Shown here: piece by piece, positions 48,800-60,130 of the stretch | How positions within the stretch are numbered: the stretch's first letter is position 1 | Layout of the letters: every line of letters begins with the position of its first letter | Origin: Cryptomeria japonica | Taxonomy: Eukaryota; Streptophyta; Pinopsida; Cupressales; Cupressaceae | Reading direction: 5' to 3' | Assembly (NCBI RefSeq): GCF_030272615.1 | Contig: NC_081413.1 | Span: 103,190,239-103,254,238 of the forward strand | Length of the DNA: 64,000 nt | Translations under genes and position numbers: made by a program | Notes under the pieces: model-generated | Seen by the model: the letters and a program-made list of their open reading frames with translations, nothing else | The model's database searches: none | Told to the model about the DNA's origin: nothing

Positions 48800-49537
48800 T
48801 CAGTTATAAAGATACTTGATCCCATTACCTATGACCACTAGCCTATCTCCTACTCCTTCTGCAAAGAGGTCATCATTTTCCTGAAGGAAGGCTGCAAACC
48901 TTTCCATACTGTTTTCCTTCATTATGCCAACCTTGAAAATGGACCAAGCCTTCTGCATCTTCTTCTTTTTCCCTACTACCTGCAAATTGAAATATCCTAG
49001 CATACACCCATATGCGAGAATGGAAACAATCCCATCCATAGCTCTCATCACCTCCAAGTAAATCCCTTCCTCCATCATCTTGTGCAAAATGCCATTTGCT
49101 GACAGAGCATGGCCCAACACCTGAATGATCGATTGGAAGAGATCTTCCATTAGCTTGCCATCATGGACATGACCCCCAGACCAGTAGACGGGTCCAAGAA
49201 TGGCAACCGTGGTCTCTTTCTCCTATTCATTGGCTTTTTTGAAAAGTCTCTCTACCTGCTCCTCAGACGATTCCTCCAAACCAACCACCTTGCTGCACTT
49301 ATAGACAATGCCTAAATGCTCTGCCATCATCCCTTATGCTGAAAGAAGGCCGCGTATGTGTCCATAAATAGACCTCCCCTCTACTTGAGCGTTAATGACA
49401 CCCAAATCTATGAAGCTTGGGATAATCTGATTGTTAGTCTCCTTGTTCCCAAGCATACTTCCTTGTTTAAAAAGCAAACAAAACTGGCCACATGTTTTCC
49501 TTGCACACGAGAGGTCTCTAATCTGGGGTCCCATCAC
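48800..49537 (-). pseudogene. LINE E ORF3: unknown protein (two stops)
   Basis: ATG 49537, 33 bp after the ORF2 stop, and in a different frame. One frame runs to the stop at 48800 with internal stops near 49334 and 49215, giving about 245 codons. It contains RKTCGQFCLLFKQG, a helical Met/Leu-rich middle (DLFQSIIQVLGHAL) and GKKKKMQKAW. No family is recognised. Its place corresponds to LINE D ORF3, but the sequences do not align by eye. The alternative is an old 3' UTR that happens to be open. Confidence 0.4.
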
Positions 49538-49569
49538 CCTTTGCCTATTGTCGTCGAAAGCTGCTAAAC

Positions 49570-52500
49570 TTATCCAATTCCAGACTTCGGGATTGTAAAA
49601 AAATCAAAGGATATGATCTCCTTAAGTTCAATCGACATCATGTTGTCCCTACCAAAATCTCTGGCAAGATCCTCCTCAATCCCCATGTTCGCCAGATAGT
49701 TTGTTGCTTTGTTGCCTTCTCTAAACATATGTTGAATACGGTAATCACCTAGAGAATTCAAAAGCAATTTAATCCTCAGGATCCAGCTCTGCAACCACCA
49801 GCTTTGGAAAACGGAGTTGATCACTCCATTAAGGATGACCTGAGAGTCTCCTTCAATTACAAGTTTGACAACCCCATTATTAACACACCACCGAAGCCTT
49901 GCCTCCAGCGCGGAAATCTCTGCCACATTATTGATAGCTAATCCTACTAGAACCGATATGGCATGCACCACCTCACCATCTTCATTTCTAATGATAGCTC
50001 CCAGACCACTCTGACTCAGATTCCCCCTACTTGCACCATTGAAGTTTAAATTCAGCCACCCTGAGGGCGGGGCTTGCCACTTAGCATTTTTCTTTTTTTC
50101 TTTTCTGTCATTTAGTCTATGATCACTACTCTACTTAAACATCCAAAGTTTATCCATTTCTAAATCCCACTTTGATAGGAATTTATAATTCTTCCCTTGA
50201 ATTCTTCCATTTACAAATTCCTCTATCGCACCTTTATTTTTTGCCTTTAGAAATTGCACTTCCAATGCTTCTTCCTTGAAAATCCTTCTGTTGCACTCCT
50301 TCCAAACATGCCAGACCAACAAAGAGGGACACACCAACCAGAGCATTCCCCATTTAGAGTGTCTCCCTTTAATCGGCCAAGAAATGAGAAAATCCTTTAA
50401 AGTTTGATTCTTGGCAATGAAGCATTGCAACATTTCTAGGAGCCAATCCCAACAATCATTGGCATATGGGCATCAATAGAGAAGATGATCGGCCATTTCC
50501 TCCTCTTGCTTGCACATGATACACCAATTTGGCCGCAAAATCCTAATCGATTTCAATCTGCTACCAATTAGGATCCTGCCATGCATAGAAATCCATAGGA
50601 AAGCCCCCTCTTTTGGTAAAGTCCACTTACCCCAACACAAGGTCGAGGGCCAATCACTATTCCCCTCTCTCTTCCTCTGAAGCTCGTAGCCAAGATTGAC
50701 TCTATAATCACCCGATTTGGATGCACTCCAAATCAGGCTATCTTCCTCATTTGTGGGGAGCACCTTTTTTCTCTGAAGGATATCTGAGAGCCATTTGTGA
50801 TTAATTTGATGCCAATCCCCCACACTCCTCCACGATAGAGAGGAGGAAGAATTGGGTAGTGTTTGAAATTAATCTGCCACCCACGGGCCTACACAGGATT
50901 CAATCTGGTTGACCCAGTCTTTGTCTTAGAATAATTTTGCTAATGGCTCATCCCCATTCTAAGAATCATGCCAAAACCTCACTCTTTTTCCATTGCCAAT
51001 CTTTCAAGTTAGGTGCTCCGTGATGAGCTTACGACTCTCCCAAATGAATCTCCAAAATGGTGAACCTCAGACTGAATTGGCCACCATCAGGATTCTGTTA
51101 GGGGAATTTGAATCTAAATATTTAGCAACCAATATTCTGCATCAAAGTTTCTTGGGGAATTTATACATTTTCCACGCTAGCTTAGCGCCTAGAGCCAGAT
51201 TTTGCAAATTCATCTTTCTTAAGCCTGCCCCACCTTCTTCCTCAATCATACATGTAGTGTCCCAATTTATCAAGGGAATCTTCTTGTCTTCCTTAGAACC
51301 TTCCCATAGGAATTTCTTAAGCAAACCGTTAAGAGCCGAGGAGGCTCTACCTGATAACCTGTAGCATGACATGTAATAAGTGGGTACCGTCGATAAAAGT
51401 AACTTAATCATTTGCATTCTCCCGGCTTGAGAAAGCCATCTATTTTTCTAGGAGGCCACTTTGAGGTGGCATCTATTGATAACCGCTTCCCACAACTTGT
51501 TGTTGACTCTTCCAGCAAAGAGAGGGATGCCAAGATAAGTTATGGGGAACTCACCCGACTCAAACTCCAGAATTTCTGAAATTCTAGTCTGGAGTCTTCT
51601 GCTAGTGTTTAAGAAGAATACCATTGATTTGTTCTTCTTCATACTTTGGCCTGAATTTGACTCAAAATAACCAAGCATCTTTCTAATAGTTATTGCCTCC
51701 CTAACCGTAGCCTCCTCGAAAAGAATGGTGTCATCTGCAAATTGTGAGTGCGAAATAGGCTCCATATTTTCATGGATGGAGATCCCTCTCCAAAGGCCCA
51801 AACTAACCTGCTTTTTGATGTTTCTCCCCAACACTTCTGCCATTAAAACAAATAAAAAGGGAGACAGGGGATCACCTTGTCTTAACCCATTAGTAGCCTG
51901 GAAAAAACCACAGACCGAACCATTTGCAAGTACGGAGAAATTAACTAAAGAGACACAATGCTCAATACATTTCACCCAGCCTATATCGAAACCAAAATGA
52001 CAGAGAACATCAAGCAAAAAGGGCCACCAGACTCTGTCATACGCCTTGCTAACATCTAGTTTAACAATCATACCTTGTTTCTTATATGAAAGCATAGAGT
52101 GGATGGTCTCCCCCTTCATGATGATGTTGTCCATAATTTCTCTCTCAGGAACGAAACCATGTTGTTCATTTGAGAATTTTATTAAGCAGCGACTTTAATC
52201 TGTTTACTAAAGCCTTAGACACAATTTTGTACAAAGTATTGCATAGAGAGATCAGACGATAGTCCGTCATGGACAAACATTCTTGCTTTTTAGGAATCAA
52301 GACAATAACCATGTTATTTATTTCTCTGACAAACTTCTCTTTCCTTCTGAATTCTTCCACCACCTTGAAGATATCATCACCCATGAATCCCTAGCATTTT
52401 TGGAAAAATTCCGATGTGACACCATCGGGCCCAAGCACTTTGAGAGGAGGGTTATCAAATGTGGCCTTTTTAATTTCTTGCATTGAGAAGGGTCTCATCA

Positions 52501-52968
52501 AATGATCATTGGCTTCTGCCGTAACCACTATGTTGATGACATCTAGCATGGAGGAAGAAAGATGAGAGGAATTATTGAGGTAGTTCCCCAACAAAGTTTT
52601 AAAATGATTTACTGCTATGTCTTTAATAACCTCTGCCTCATCTTGCCACCCCGAATTTGTCCTGAATATGGCTAATATGACTATTAGCTCTTTTGACCTT
52701 GACAGAAGCATGGAAGAACTTTGAGTTCAAATCCCCTTCTTTGATCCAACACTCTCAACTTTTTGTGCCAAAATATTTCCTCTTTGAGCAAGAGTTTCGC
52801 CAATTCGCTTTTTAGTTGTTTCTCTCTAGTAAATTCATCGTTGGACATTCCTACTAAGATAACATTTTTATTAATGTTATCTAGCTCTGCTTCCACTCTA
52901 ATCTTTTCTGCGAAAATATTCTTGAATGAGACCTTGTTCCATTCTTTTATTTTCTTCTTAACCATTTT
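49570..52968 (-). pseudogene. LINE E ORF2, 3' part: RT, zf-RVT, RNase H (broken)
   Basis: It continues the endonuclease after H with KMVKKKIKEWN. RT motifs: VLGPDGVTSEFF, IVLIPKKQE, VKLDVSKAYDRVWW, GLRQGDPLSPFLF, FADDTILF (DD intact). A zf-RVT (WCIMCKQEEEMADHLLY) and an RNase H follow (NFNGASRGN, NNVAEISAL, IEGDSQ, NYLANMG). The first catalytic Asp of RNase H is Asn. Frame changes lie near 52690 and 52150, with about nine stops along the way. It ends at 49570. Confidence 0.93.
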
Positions 52969-52973
52969 CAACC

Positions 52974-53523
52974 TGTTATCACTGATTAAAATTGGGTTTT
53001 TCTTTTCCCATGATTGGCTATGGTATGTTGAAATTTTTGAGTAGGGTGTAATTCCAAGTGCTTCAGCTTTGTTCTAGACCTTAAGGGTTTAAGGGTTTTT
53101 TTATTTTAGATCCTATCTTATTTGTTTTAAACCCTCTGGTTTCTAATCTGTCGTTACTTTATTCACTTAAGTTATGGGACGTGGGGTCGTAGGAAGTGTC
53201 CCCCCTTTGTTATTTGCCTAGGCGGTTACATTGATCAATTGAAAAATCTTATGCCTTGTATGTTTTTCTTCTAAAGTTGTCAGGCCCAGTAACTAGTGCG
53301 CATCTCACGGATGGATCCACGACTTGCGCTATTTCGCTAGGCGAAGTTGCACGTAGTTTAAGACCAGCGAAGTTGTGAAAACCACATGGCATGCCACGTA
53401 GATGGTCCAGCTGGTTGTTGACAGCGAGTAAAATGGCGGCACATGGCACAGGTCACAATAGTCAGCGGGTCAGGACTAAAGGCTGAAACCTGGGCCCAGG
53501 AGGTGAGTCAGGTCGCAGGTGGA
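52974..53523 (+). other. Element H 5' region
   Basis: AT-rich to about 53150, then more GC-rich. No coding was seen. It contains GCTATTTCGC at 53328-53337 and a nearby AGGCGAAGTTGC. Confidence 0.4.
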
Positions 53524-54077
53524 GATGACCTGGTAGGTACAGCTATTAACAATTTATTGAAGCCCTATAGTTTCTTATTGACAAATAAGAAGGCAACAAA
53601 TCAACGCCGAATGTGATAGGGCGCCAGGTGTTCACGATGAGTCAGCGGGCCCACCCCTCCTGAGAGCCTTTTCAGAGGATTAAATGTCGATCAACTTCAG
53701 AGATGATCCAACAACCCACGCTATTTCGCAAGGGAAAAGTGCTCACTCCTAATGCCCGCGAAATAGCGAGAGTAAACGAGAACCGTCCACGTGTCATGAT
53801 GATGACCTGGATGATAGAGCTATTGAGATGAAAGTGGGGCCCCGTGGTTTTCTTTTGGCAAATGACAGAGCGACAAATCAGCGCTGAATGTGACAAGGCG
53901 CCAGGTGTTCACAATGAGTCAGTGGGCCCACCCCTCCTGAGAGCCTTTTCAGAGGATTAAATGCCGATCAACTTCAGAGATGATCTGATGGCTCATGCTA
54001 TTTCACAAGGGTAAAGTGCTCACTCCTTATGCCCGCAAAATAGCGAGAGTAAATGAGAACCGTCCACGTGTCATGAT
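53524..54077 (+). repeat. 277-bp tandem duplication in the H upstream region
   Basis: GATGACCTGG starts both units (53524 and 53801). The units share GCGCCAGGTGTTCAC, CCACCCCTCCTGAGAGCC and CCGTCCACGTGTCATGATGA with modest divergence. Each unit has one CACGTG (53788-53793 and 54065-54070). The first has GCTATTTCGC at 53720-53729 facing its inverse at 53758-53767. Confidence 0.85.
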
Positions 54078-54127
54078 GACACATGGTCTAAGAAGAAAGT
54101 GTGGGCCTGCCAAGGTGGAAACGTCGG

Positions 54128-54135
54128 TATAAAAG
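54128..54135 (+). promoter_or_regulatory. Candidate core promoter of the H gene
   Basis: TATAAAAG lies about 590 bp upstream of the ORF start. A third CACGTG (54199-54204) and CCAAT boxes (near 54184 and 54214) lie close by. The CACGTG boxes are of the ACGTGTC type bound by plant bZIP factors in known promoters. The transcription start is not shown by the sequence. Confidence 0.4.
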
Positions 54136-54721
54136 GAAAGACACACCGCCAGTATTAAGTGGAATGCGAAGGGAATTTCAAGGCCAATGATTCGACGCCA
54201 CGTGGTATTATGCAGCCAATAAAAAAGTGGGACCCAGAAAAAGGCCAAAGCCATCAGTTAATCTAACGCTCGATCAAGTTTCTTTTGATCGAACGGTTGG
54301 CGCTATTTCGCAGGACTAAGCTGTCTGATAATTATGCTTCGCGAAGTTGCGAAAGAGCAAAATGGAACACTTGCAGGAATGTTGTGACCTGTTGGAGCAA
54401 AAAATATGAATTCTCGTATGAATTCAATTTCGAAGGGACTGTCAGAGCATGCGGAATCAATGTTACAGTTAAGGCCCTGAGTACAAATATTTGATTTCCT
54501 AACTACCAAGTGAAGATATCTTTTAAAAGATTTTGCAGAAGAGCAGACGCAGAGTTATCTTCTTTAGATACAGAGCAAGTTGGTTCAGTTGCAGAGAAAA
54601 TTCCTTCAAGCAAAGATCAGGTTCTCTCATATTTTTGTAGCAATTCTTGTGTGGTGTTCTAAGTAAATTCTTTTGTTGTAGGATTGTTTAAGAGTGATAT
54701 TCATTTTCTTGCATTTTCAAA

Positions 54722-57700
54722 ATGGCTCCTAAAAGGGAATTTTCCGGCAAGGTTAACTATTTAGAAAGAAGTGTATGTGATGATTTTTTAGAACAGTTGA
54801 CTTTATCAACCAATCAGGCATCAAAGGCCAAAGAGTTGGTGCCCTGGGCTCCCCGTTTGAAGATAGGAGAAGGATTGTATGACAAAGGTAATTGGCTGAG
54901 AGACCCACAGGTTGGACTGTCCGGGTTGCGGTTGTTTAAAGTTGGATTTGGAATGAGAAATTCTCCTGCTCCTCAAAACAGTATCTGGGAACTAGATGTT
55001 GGGAAATTAGTAGTCCCAGGGGTATTCATGGATACAGACCTGCTAACCCAAATGGCATTAAATTATGATCCAGTCACAAGATGCATCTGAGATGTAAATG
55101 GGAAAACCCTTGTGGAAATTAACGTTGAAGAATTTAGGACAGCATTTGGACTTAATGAGTTCACAAACTTCCTGGAACCTATAAATTTCACATCATTAGC
55201 CCAAATTTATGGTGCACAGAGGAGTCATCTCAGGAATGGGCCTCTCAAGGAACTTTTTGTGAAAATAGGAGGGTTAACAGTTGTAGGACCTAACACGCAA
55301 GAGCCTTTCTCATTAAGTATGTTTACCCTAAGGGCTAAGGGAATGTACTGGGCACTTTGTCAAGTTCTAGGAGAAGATGCTGAAGCAAATATGCCGAATC
55401 ATTACTTGCTAATGATTGTCCAGATTTTGAATCCTTCTCTTGCTATCACATTTGACTATGCCTCTTTCATTGCCGATGCTATCCATGGAGGGTTGATAGG
55501 AATAAAGAATGGAAAGGTGGACAGACCTTTCGGATGGTATTCACTCCTAATGCACCTTTTTCTCTTCAAAGGTGGTGATTATTTTGCTAGTGGACTAGAC
55601 CTGGTCAAGGAAAAGGAAGGAGAAAAAATGCCAGTACAATTATGGAGTACTGTGTTGTCTTGGGACAGAGAGGATGCTAGTTTTTTGAAGTTTGATAAAT
55701 ATTTTGCATCTAAAATAAGGACTCTCCTCTACTCTGATAACCCAAGAGTCCCCAAGGTTCTTCTAGAATTCATAAGGCCAAAAGAATTTGCAGAGAATAT
55801 AAAAATTGTTCATAACTGGGGTGATATTTATTTATATCCAGTTTCCATAGTTTTCAGAGTTTTTGGTTTCAGGGGTACTCCATTTTTGTTACCTTACCAG
55901 GTCCCTCTCAAAGTGGGAATAGCAGAGATCCTTAGGCAAATTGGTGGCCTACAAGAAGCAGAGTTGACAGGCAGAGGTAAAGGGACTATTTTCCCTGCAG
56001 CTACCATAGCCCACCAATTTGTAATAACAAAGGGAGGTTGGAACTACTTTGAGGATTTCCTCAAACCATATCATTTGTCCACTGCAGTGTCCAGGTGTGC
56101 TGATCCAGAGGACTTCTTTAACGATGTGTTTAGAAAGAAGGTAGCATGCAGAGGTAGACCTCATCAATTTCAATTTCCTGAAGACCTCATCAGAAATGAG
56201 TTTGATTTAGATGAGCAGGAGCTAAGGAAAGAAAAGTGGGTGGCTTATAAGAAAGCCTTGGATTTTGTGTATCAGTTTGATGCTAGCTATGACCCATTGT
56301 CTAGCTTCTTCCCACTAGAAGAGAAAATAAAGTTTTTGATTGTTTGCTTTGAGGATGTGATGCAAATGCTGAAGGAGAAGAGGGAAGCTGTGATGAAGAA
56401 TAACCCTGAAAAAGTCAGAATGATCCTAAGCAAGTCAGCTTCCAGCAAAGCAATTCCTCCTGGTGATTACACACTGCACAAGAAATCAGGTTACAGTATG
56501 CTAGTGCCTACAACAGGGGAGCCCTCTACATCCAAAGGAAAGAGGAAAATACAAGATGTCATTGATATCCCAGACAACCCAAAGAAGCAAAGGGTGGGGA
56601 AGGAAGTGCAATCAGATACACCTTTGTATTCCCCATCCCAATCCCCTATCCATATAGGAGATGAACAAGCGACAGCTAAATACCTCTTGCAATTGGGTAG
56701 TTTAGGGGAAATTGCATACACCTATGATGAAGTGGAGGAAGGGATGCCAGAAGAACCCATTGATGCTGAAATGGACATCACCTCTACTGAACTTAAAGGC
56801 CAGGAGTGGGATCCTGAGATTAAAAAGGCAAGTAGTGCCTTTCTAGCTGATGACAATTTTGTCACATCGGAAGCATTTGTGCAATTCATTTGGAAACAAC
56901 ATATAGATAGATATAATGCTAGATGTGAGACAAGAAAGGCTGAGCAGCCCAATAAAGATCCAGCCTCAGTGGAAGAACAAATAAAATAAGAGATGATGGA
57001 AGAATTCAAAACCATCACCCCTGAGCAGGGAAGAGATATGGTAGCACAAGCTGGAGTGCTTATCTTACCAGAGTGGGACATTGCAGATGCCCTTGTGTTA
57101 GATGCAGTAAGAAAAGAGACTAAACCCATGGAAGGGGTAACTTTCAATAAAGATAATGCTACACTAGTCATGTGGTCTCTCAAAAGAAATGAGAGCAAGA
57201 AAGGAAAAGATACCCCAGGGTCAAGTTACCTTGGTGGAATGATGGTAAAGAGAGTGCAAAGTACAGGGATAGTAGAAGCTGCTAGCACTATGCTAGAAAC
57301 TACAAAATTTAGTGTTGCAGTGGCAGAGAAGGAAGCCAAAGAAAAAGAGGCCCTCCAAATTAAGTTGGAAACAGTTTTAAAGGCCTATAACAGTGCCAAG
57401 GAGGAGGTAAGAGGTAAAGATAGCATCATTGCTAAATTGCAGAGCCAGTTGATGGGACAATACCAACAAGGTGAGTCTTCAACACTGATGATTTCCTCTT
57501 CTCCTACAAGACCTCCACCTACTAGTCCCATCATTGAACTTCCACCATCTCCAGCACCCTCTAGCTCTCAAATGATTGAGATTACTCCCCAGGAACTAGA
57601 AAACCTGAGACAGGCTCAAGCCTTATATGCAGGGAAGTATGAGGAGAAAGTAAGGGCCACAATCTCCAGTTTTGCAGATACAATAAATGCCTCATTGCTT

Positions 57701-58333
57701 TACAACAATGTGGGAAAAATTATGGAGATGTGGAATGAGCTAAGGAGAGATAAGGCCATTTTGACACCCATTTTTGACAGATGGAGACCTAGGGAGCAAG
57801 ATCTAGAGTTCATGTGTGTATCCTGTGACGAAGCAAGAGCCAATCCCATTATCAAATCCACTTCTGATGTCGCTAAAGTCTTAATGCAATTGGCAATAGA
57901 GGTGGATAATGTGGATAGAAGGGTTAAATTGCTTAAGAAGGAATACACTGATCAAGTTTGTGAGTTGCTCCCAGGAATTTTTGCTAATCAGGATCAGTTA
58001 AAAGACAAGCAGATATGGCTTAAGGAGATAGAAGCCAAATTGTCAGCAAGAATCAAAGGAATCATTGATCTTGATGATACTTCTTTCTTTGTCGTGACAA
58101 TACAAGAGATAGAAAAAATTAAGTCACATTATGGTTTTCTTAATTCAGAAGTCAACAAACTGAGGAATTCTTGGAAAAGGTTGACTAAAATTAAAGATGA
58201 TGTGATTAATTTTTCATGGCCGATAGAAGAGATATATAGTGAGTGGGCAACTAAATATGCCAGGATCTGGAACAGTTGGAGAGTGCCCTTGAAAAGACAA
58301 AAGAGGTTGCAACAGAATGACAGGTTGAAGTAA
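54722..58333 (+). pseudogene. Element H long ORF: unknown 1,203-codon protein with two in-frame stops
   Basis: ATG 54722 (context AAAATGG) opens one frame kept to TAA 58331-58333. Only a TGA (55088-55090) and a TAA (56987-56989) interrupt it, with no frameshift. Layout by residue: 1-120 basic N-terminus; about 130-560 a globular region (FRTAFGLNEF, LFLFKGGDYFASG, FRVFGFRGTPFLLPYQVPL); 600-625 Lys-rich, nuclear-signal-like (KGKRKIQ, PKKQR); 660-690 acidic; 860-910 coiled coil (KEAKEKEALQIKLETVL); 920-950 Pro/Ser-rich; then a helical C-terminus ending KRQKRLQQNDRLK. It is not pol. A loose resemblance to plant transposon-associated or mobile-domain proteins is only an impression. Readthrough, a very recent loss, or a dead copy of an active family are all possible. 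Confidence 0.7.
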
Positions 58334-59281
58334 CTACAGAGGCTGAAAAGTGCTTGTAACTGCTTTTGCGAAAAGCTTGTAACTTCTTTATTTTGTAACA
58401 AACTCTCCTCAAAAGGTCCGAAGCTTTGTGCATCAATGTTGATATAAATGGATACCAGGACTAGAGGAAATGAGATCACAAAATTTTGTAAGAAAATGCT
58501 GCAGAAATTTATCTGAGCTTTTCTAAGTCTAATGGAGAATCAGAATTTATTGTAATATTTTTTGAACTGAATATCAATATACAGGCCATCGGTTTTGAGT
58601 AAAGCTTTGTGTTGTCTTCAAGTTCGTTCACAAATTTATTTACTGTTTTCATTCTGAATAATCAAGGGTTGTTCCATTTGAATGGAATTGCAAAGCAATT
58701 TTAGTATAAGTGTTTGTTAGCTTTTCTCTTTAGGAGGGAAATTAAATACGCGGGATCACTCATACCAGTAAATTCTTTGGGAGGAATTTTGAATTTTGAG
58801 GACCATAGCTTAGTTTGGGACGCTTGAATTCTTGTATGTGCTAGGCATATATAAGGATTAATAGAAACCAAGCCGATGGGGAGCATAAAGATGTATTGTT
58901 TGAGGAGTATTATTTGAGTTTAGATGACTCTGTGACCTTGGATAAGGCACTAGTATTAATTGAAGTTGTTTATTGCATACTTTGTTGATCGAAATGCTGA
59001 ATTTAAGTATAATTTCCATCCTTTGTTTTCAGTTGATTTCAAGGTGAATAAATCCACTGGTTTTCAGGACTGGTTTGCTGTGGGTTTTTGTTTGAAAGTG
59101 TGAATTTAATTCACAAAGGTATACCCACCTGGGCTCCGAGGAAGCCCGAAGTGTAGAAGGTCTATCCAAACCTTGTCATATGTTGTCTTGAGAATTTCTT
59201 TATCTCCGATGTCTCTTCTGCACCAAGCTTGAATCATATTATTCTAGGGATATTAAAGGGAATCAGATTTTGAAGACAACA
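58334..59281 (+). other. Element H 3' region
   Basis: No supported gene. AT-rich 3' UTR-like sequence (TTTATTGTAATATTTTTTG near 58550) followed by about 500 bp of unknown content to the element end. Confidence 0.45.
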
Positions 59282-59286
59282 CAACA

Positions 59287-60130
59287 TTTTTACAAAGCAA
59301 TAACTCAGAGTGCCTGAAAAAATATCACTATCCTTCCACCATGATTCCACGTTTGGCAAAAAATCCTTCTCTCTCCACCACATACCCTGAAACCTAAAAC
59401 TCCCCCTGGAAATCTTATTGGCTTCGTGAAAGCTTAATCGAACCAGAAATGATTTGACAAAGATAAAGGAAAAAATACAAGAGTCAAGGTTGATAGTGGA
59501 ATCCAACCAAAAGGGATCTACCTGAAATTTGTCCAACCTCTCTGAAATTCTTGCAAAGTTCTCTCTCCTATTGGTCCAAGTATATCTTCCATTCTTTGGA
59601 ATGACGTCAAACAAATGATTCAAAGTCATGAAATCCCTAAAATCCTCCATGAATTTTTTGGTCATTTTTAAACCTCCTCTCTTTTCCTCCAGATCAAGCA
59701 GAGAATTAAAATCCCCAACTACAATGACTCTATCATTATTGAGGAAGCCAATCTTGATAGAAATGTCCTTCCAAACCTTTGCTTTCTCTTCTATCTTTAT
59801 CGGACCATATACATTAACTAGTGGAAAAACCATATTTTCCTTCAGGCTATGAACCACTCCAAACAACCAATAATCTATTCTTTCCAACTCCATCACCTTT
59901 ATGTTATGCGGGTTCCATAGGACTCCTAGTCCCCCTGCAGAGCCTCTGGCTTCTTGAAAGAAACCTTCCGATTTAGTGCAGGAATGAAGAAAACTGAGAG
60001 TTTTGTCCAAACATATTTTAGTTTCTTGAAATAATACAATGTCACTCTCTATTCTACATAATGCTCTTTTTACCAAGAATTTATTGTCACGGGTCGAGAG
60101 GCCCTTGACATTCTAAGTGGTAATCTTCAT
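59287..60130 (-). pseudogene. LINE E ORF2, 5' part: endonuclease (broken)
   Basis: ATG 60130 overlaps the ORF1 stop as ATGA. The sixth codon, a conserved Trp in LINE endonucleases (TWNVRG in LINE D), is TAG. It continues with LFQETKI, GGLGVLWNP, LVNVYGPI, VVGDFNSLLD and YTWTNRR. The SDH motif is not clear. The open part runs to WWKDSDIFSG...CFVKML at the H insertion (59286). The protein would cut target DNA to prime reverse transcription. Confidence 0.9.

Larger units (their letters stand above)
52974..59281 (+). mobile_element. Insertion H: 6.3-kb gene-bearing element of unknown class in LINE E
   Basis: Ends are TGTTATCACTG and GAAGACAACA. They are flanked by CAACC (52969-52973) and CAACA (59282-59286), a probable 5-bp TSD with one change. 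LINE E codons join in frame when it is removed. TG...CA ends and 5-bp TSD suggest LTR-retrotransposon integrase, but no direct terminal repeat was found by eye, and the ends share only TGTTRTC in inverted order. It contains a promoter-like region, one 3.6-kb reading frame and a 950-bp 3' region. Confidence 0.6.

Noticed and set aside
54722-58333. H ORF as a resident host gene
   Set aside because: The segment interrupts LINE E ORF2 exactly, with a short TSD, so it arrived by transposition; a captured host gene remains possible.
52974-59281. Element H as a Helitron or long-TIR transposon
   Set aside because: No TC start, CTRR end or 3' hairpin; no long inverted ends; flanks fit a 5-bp duplication.
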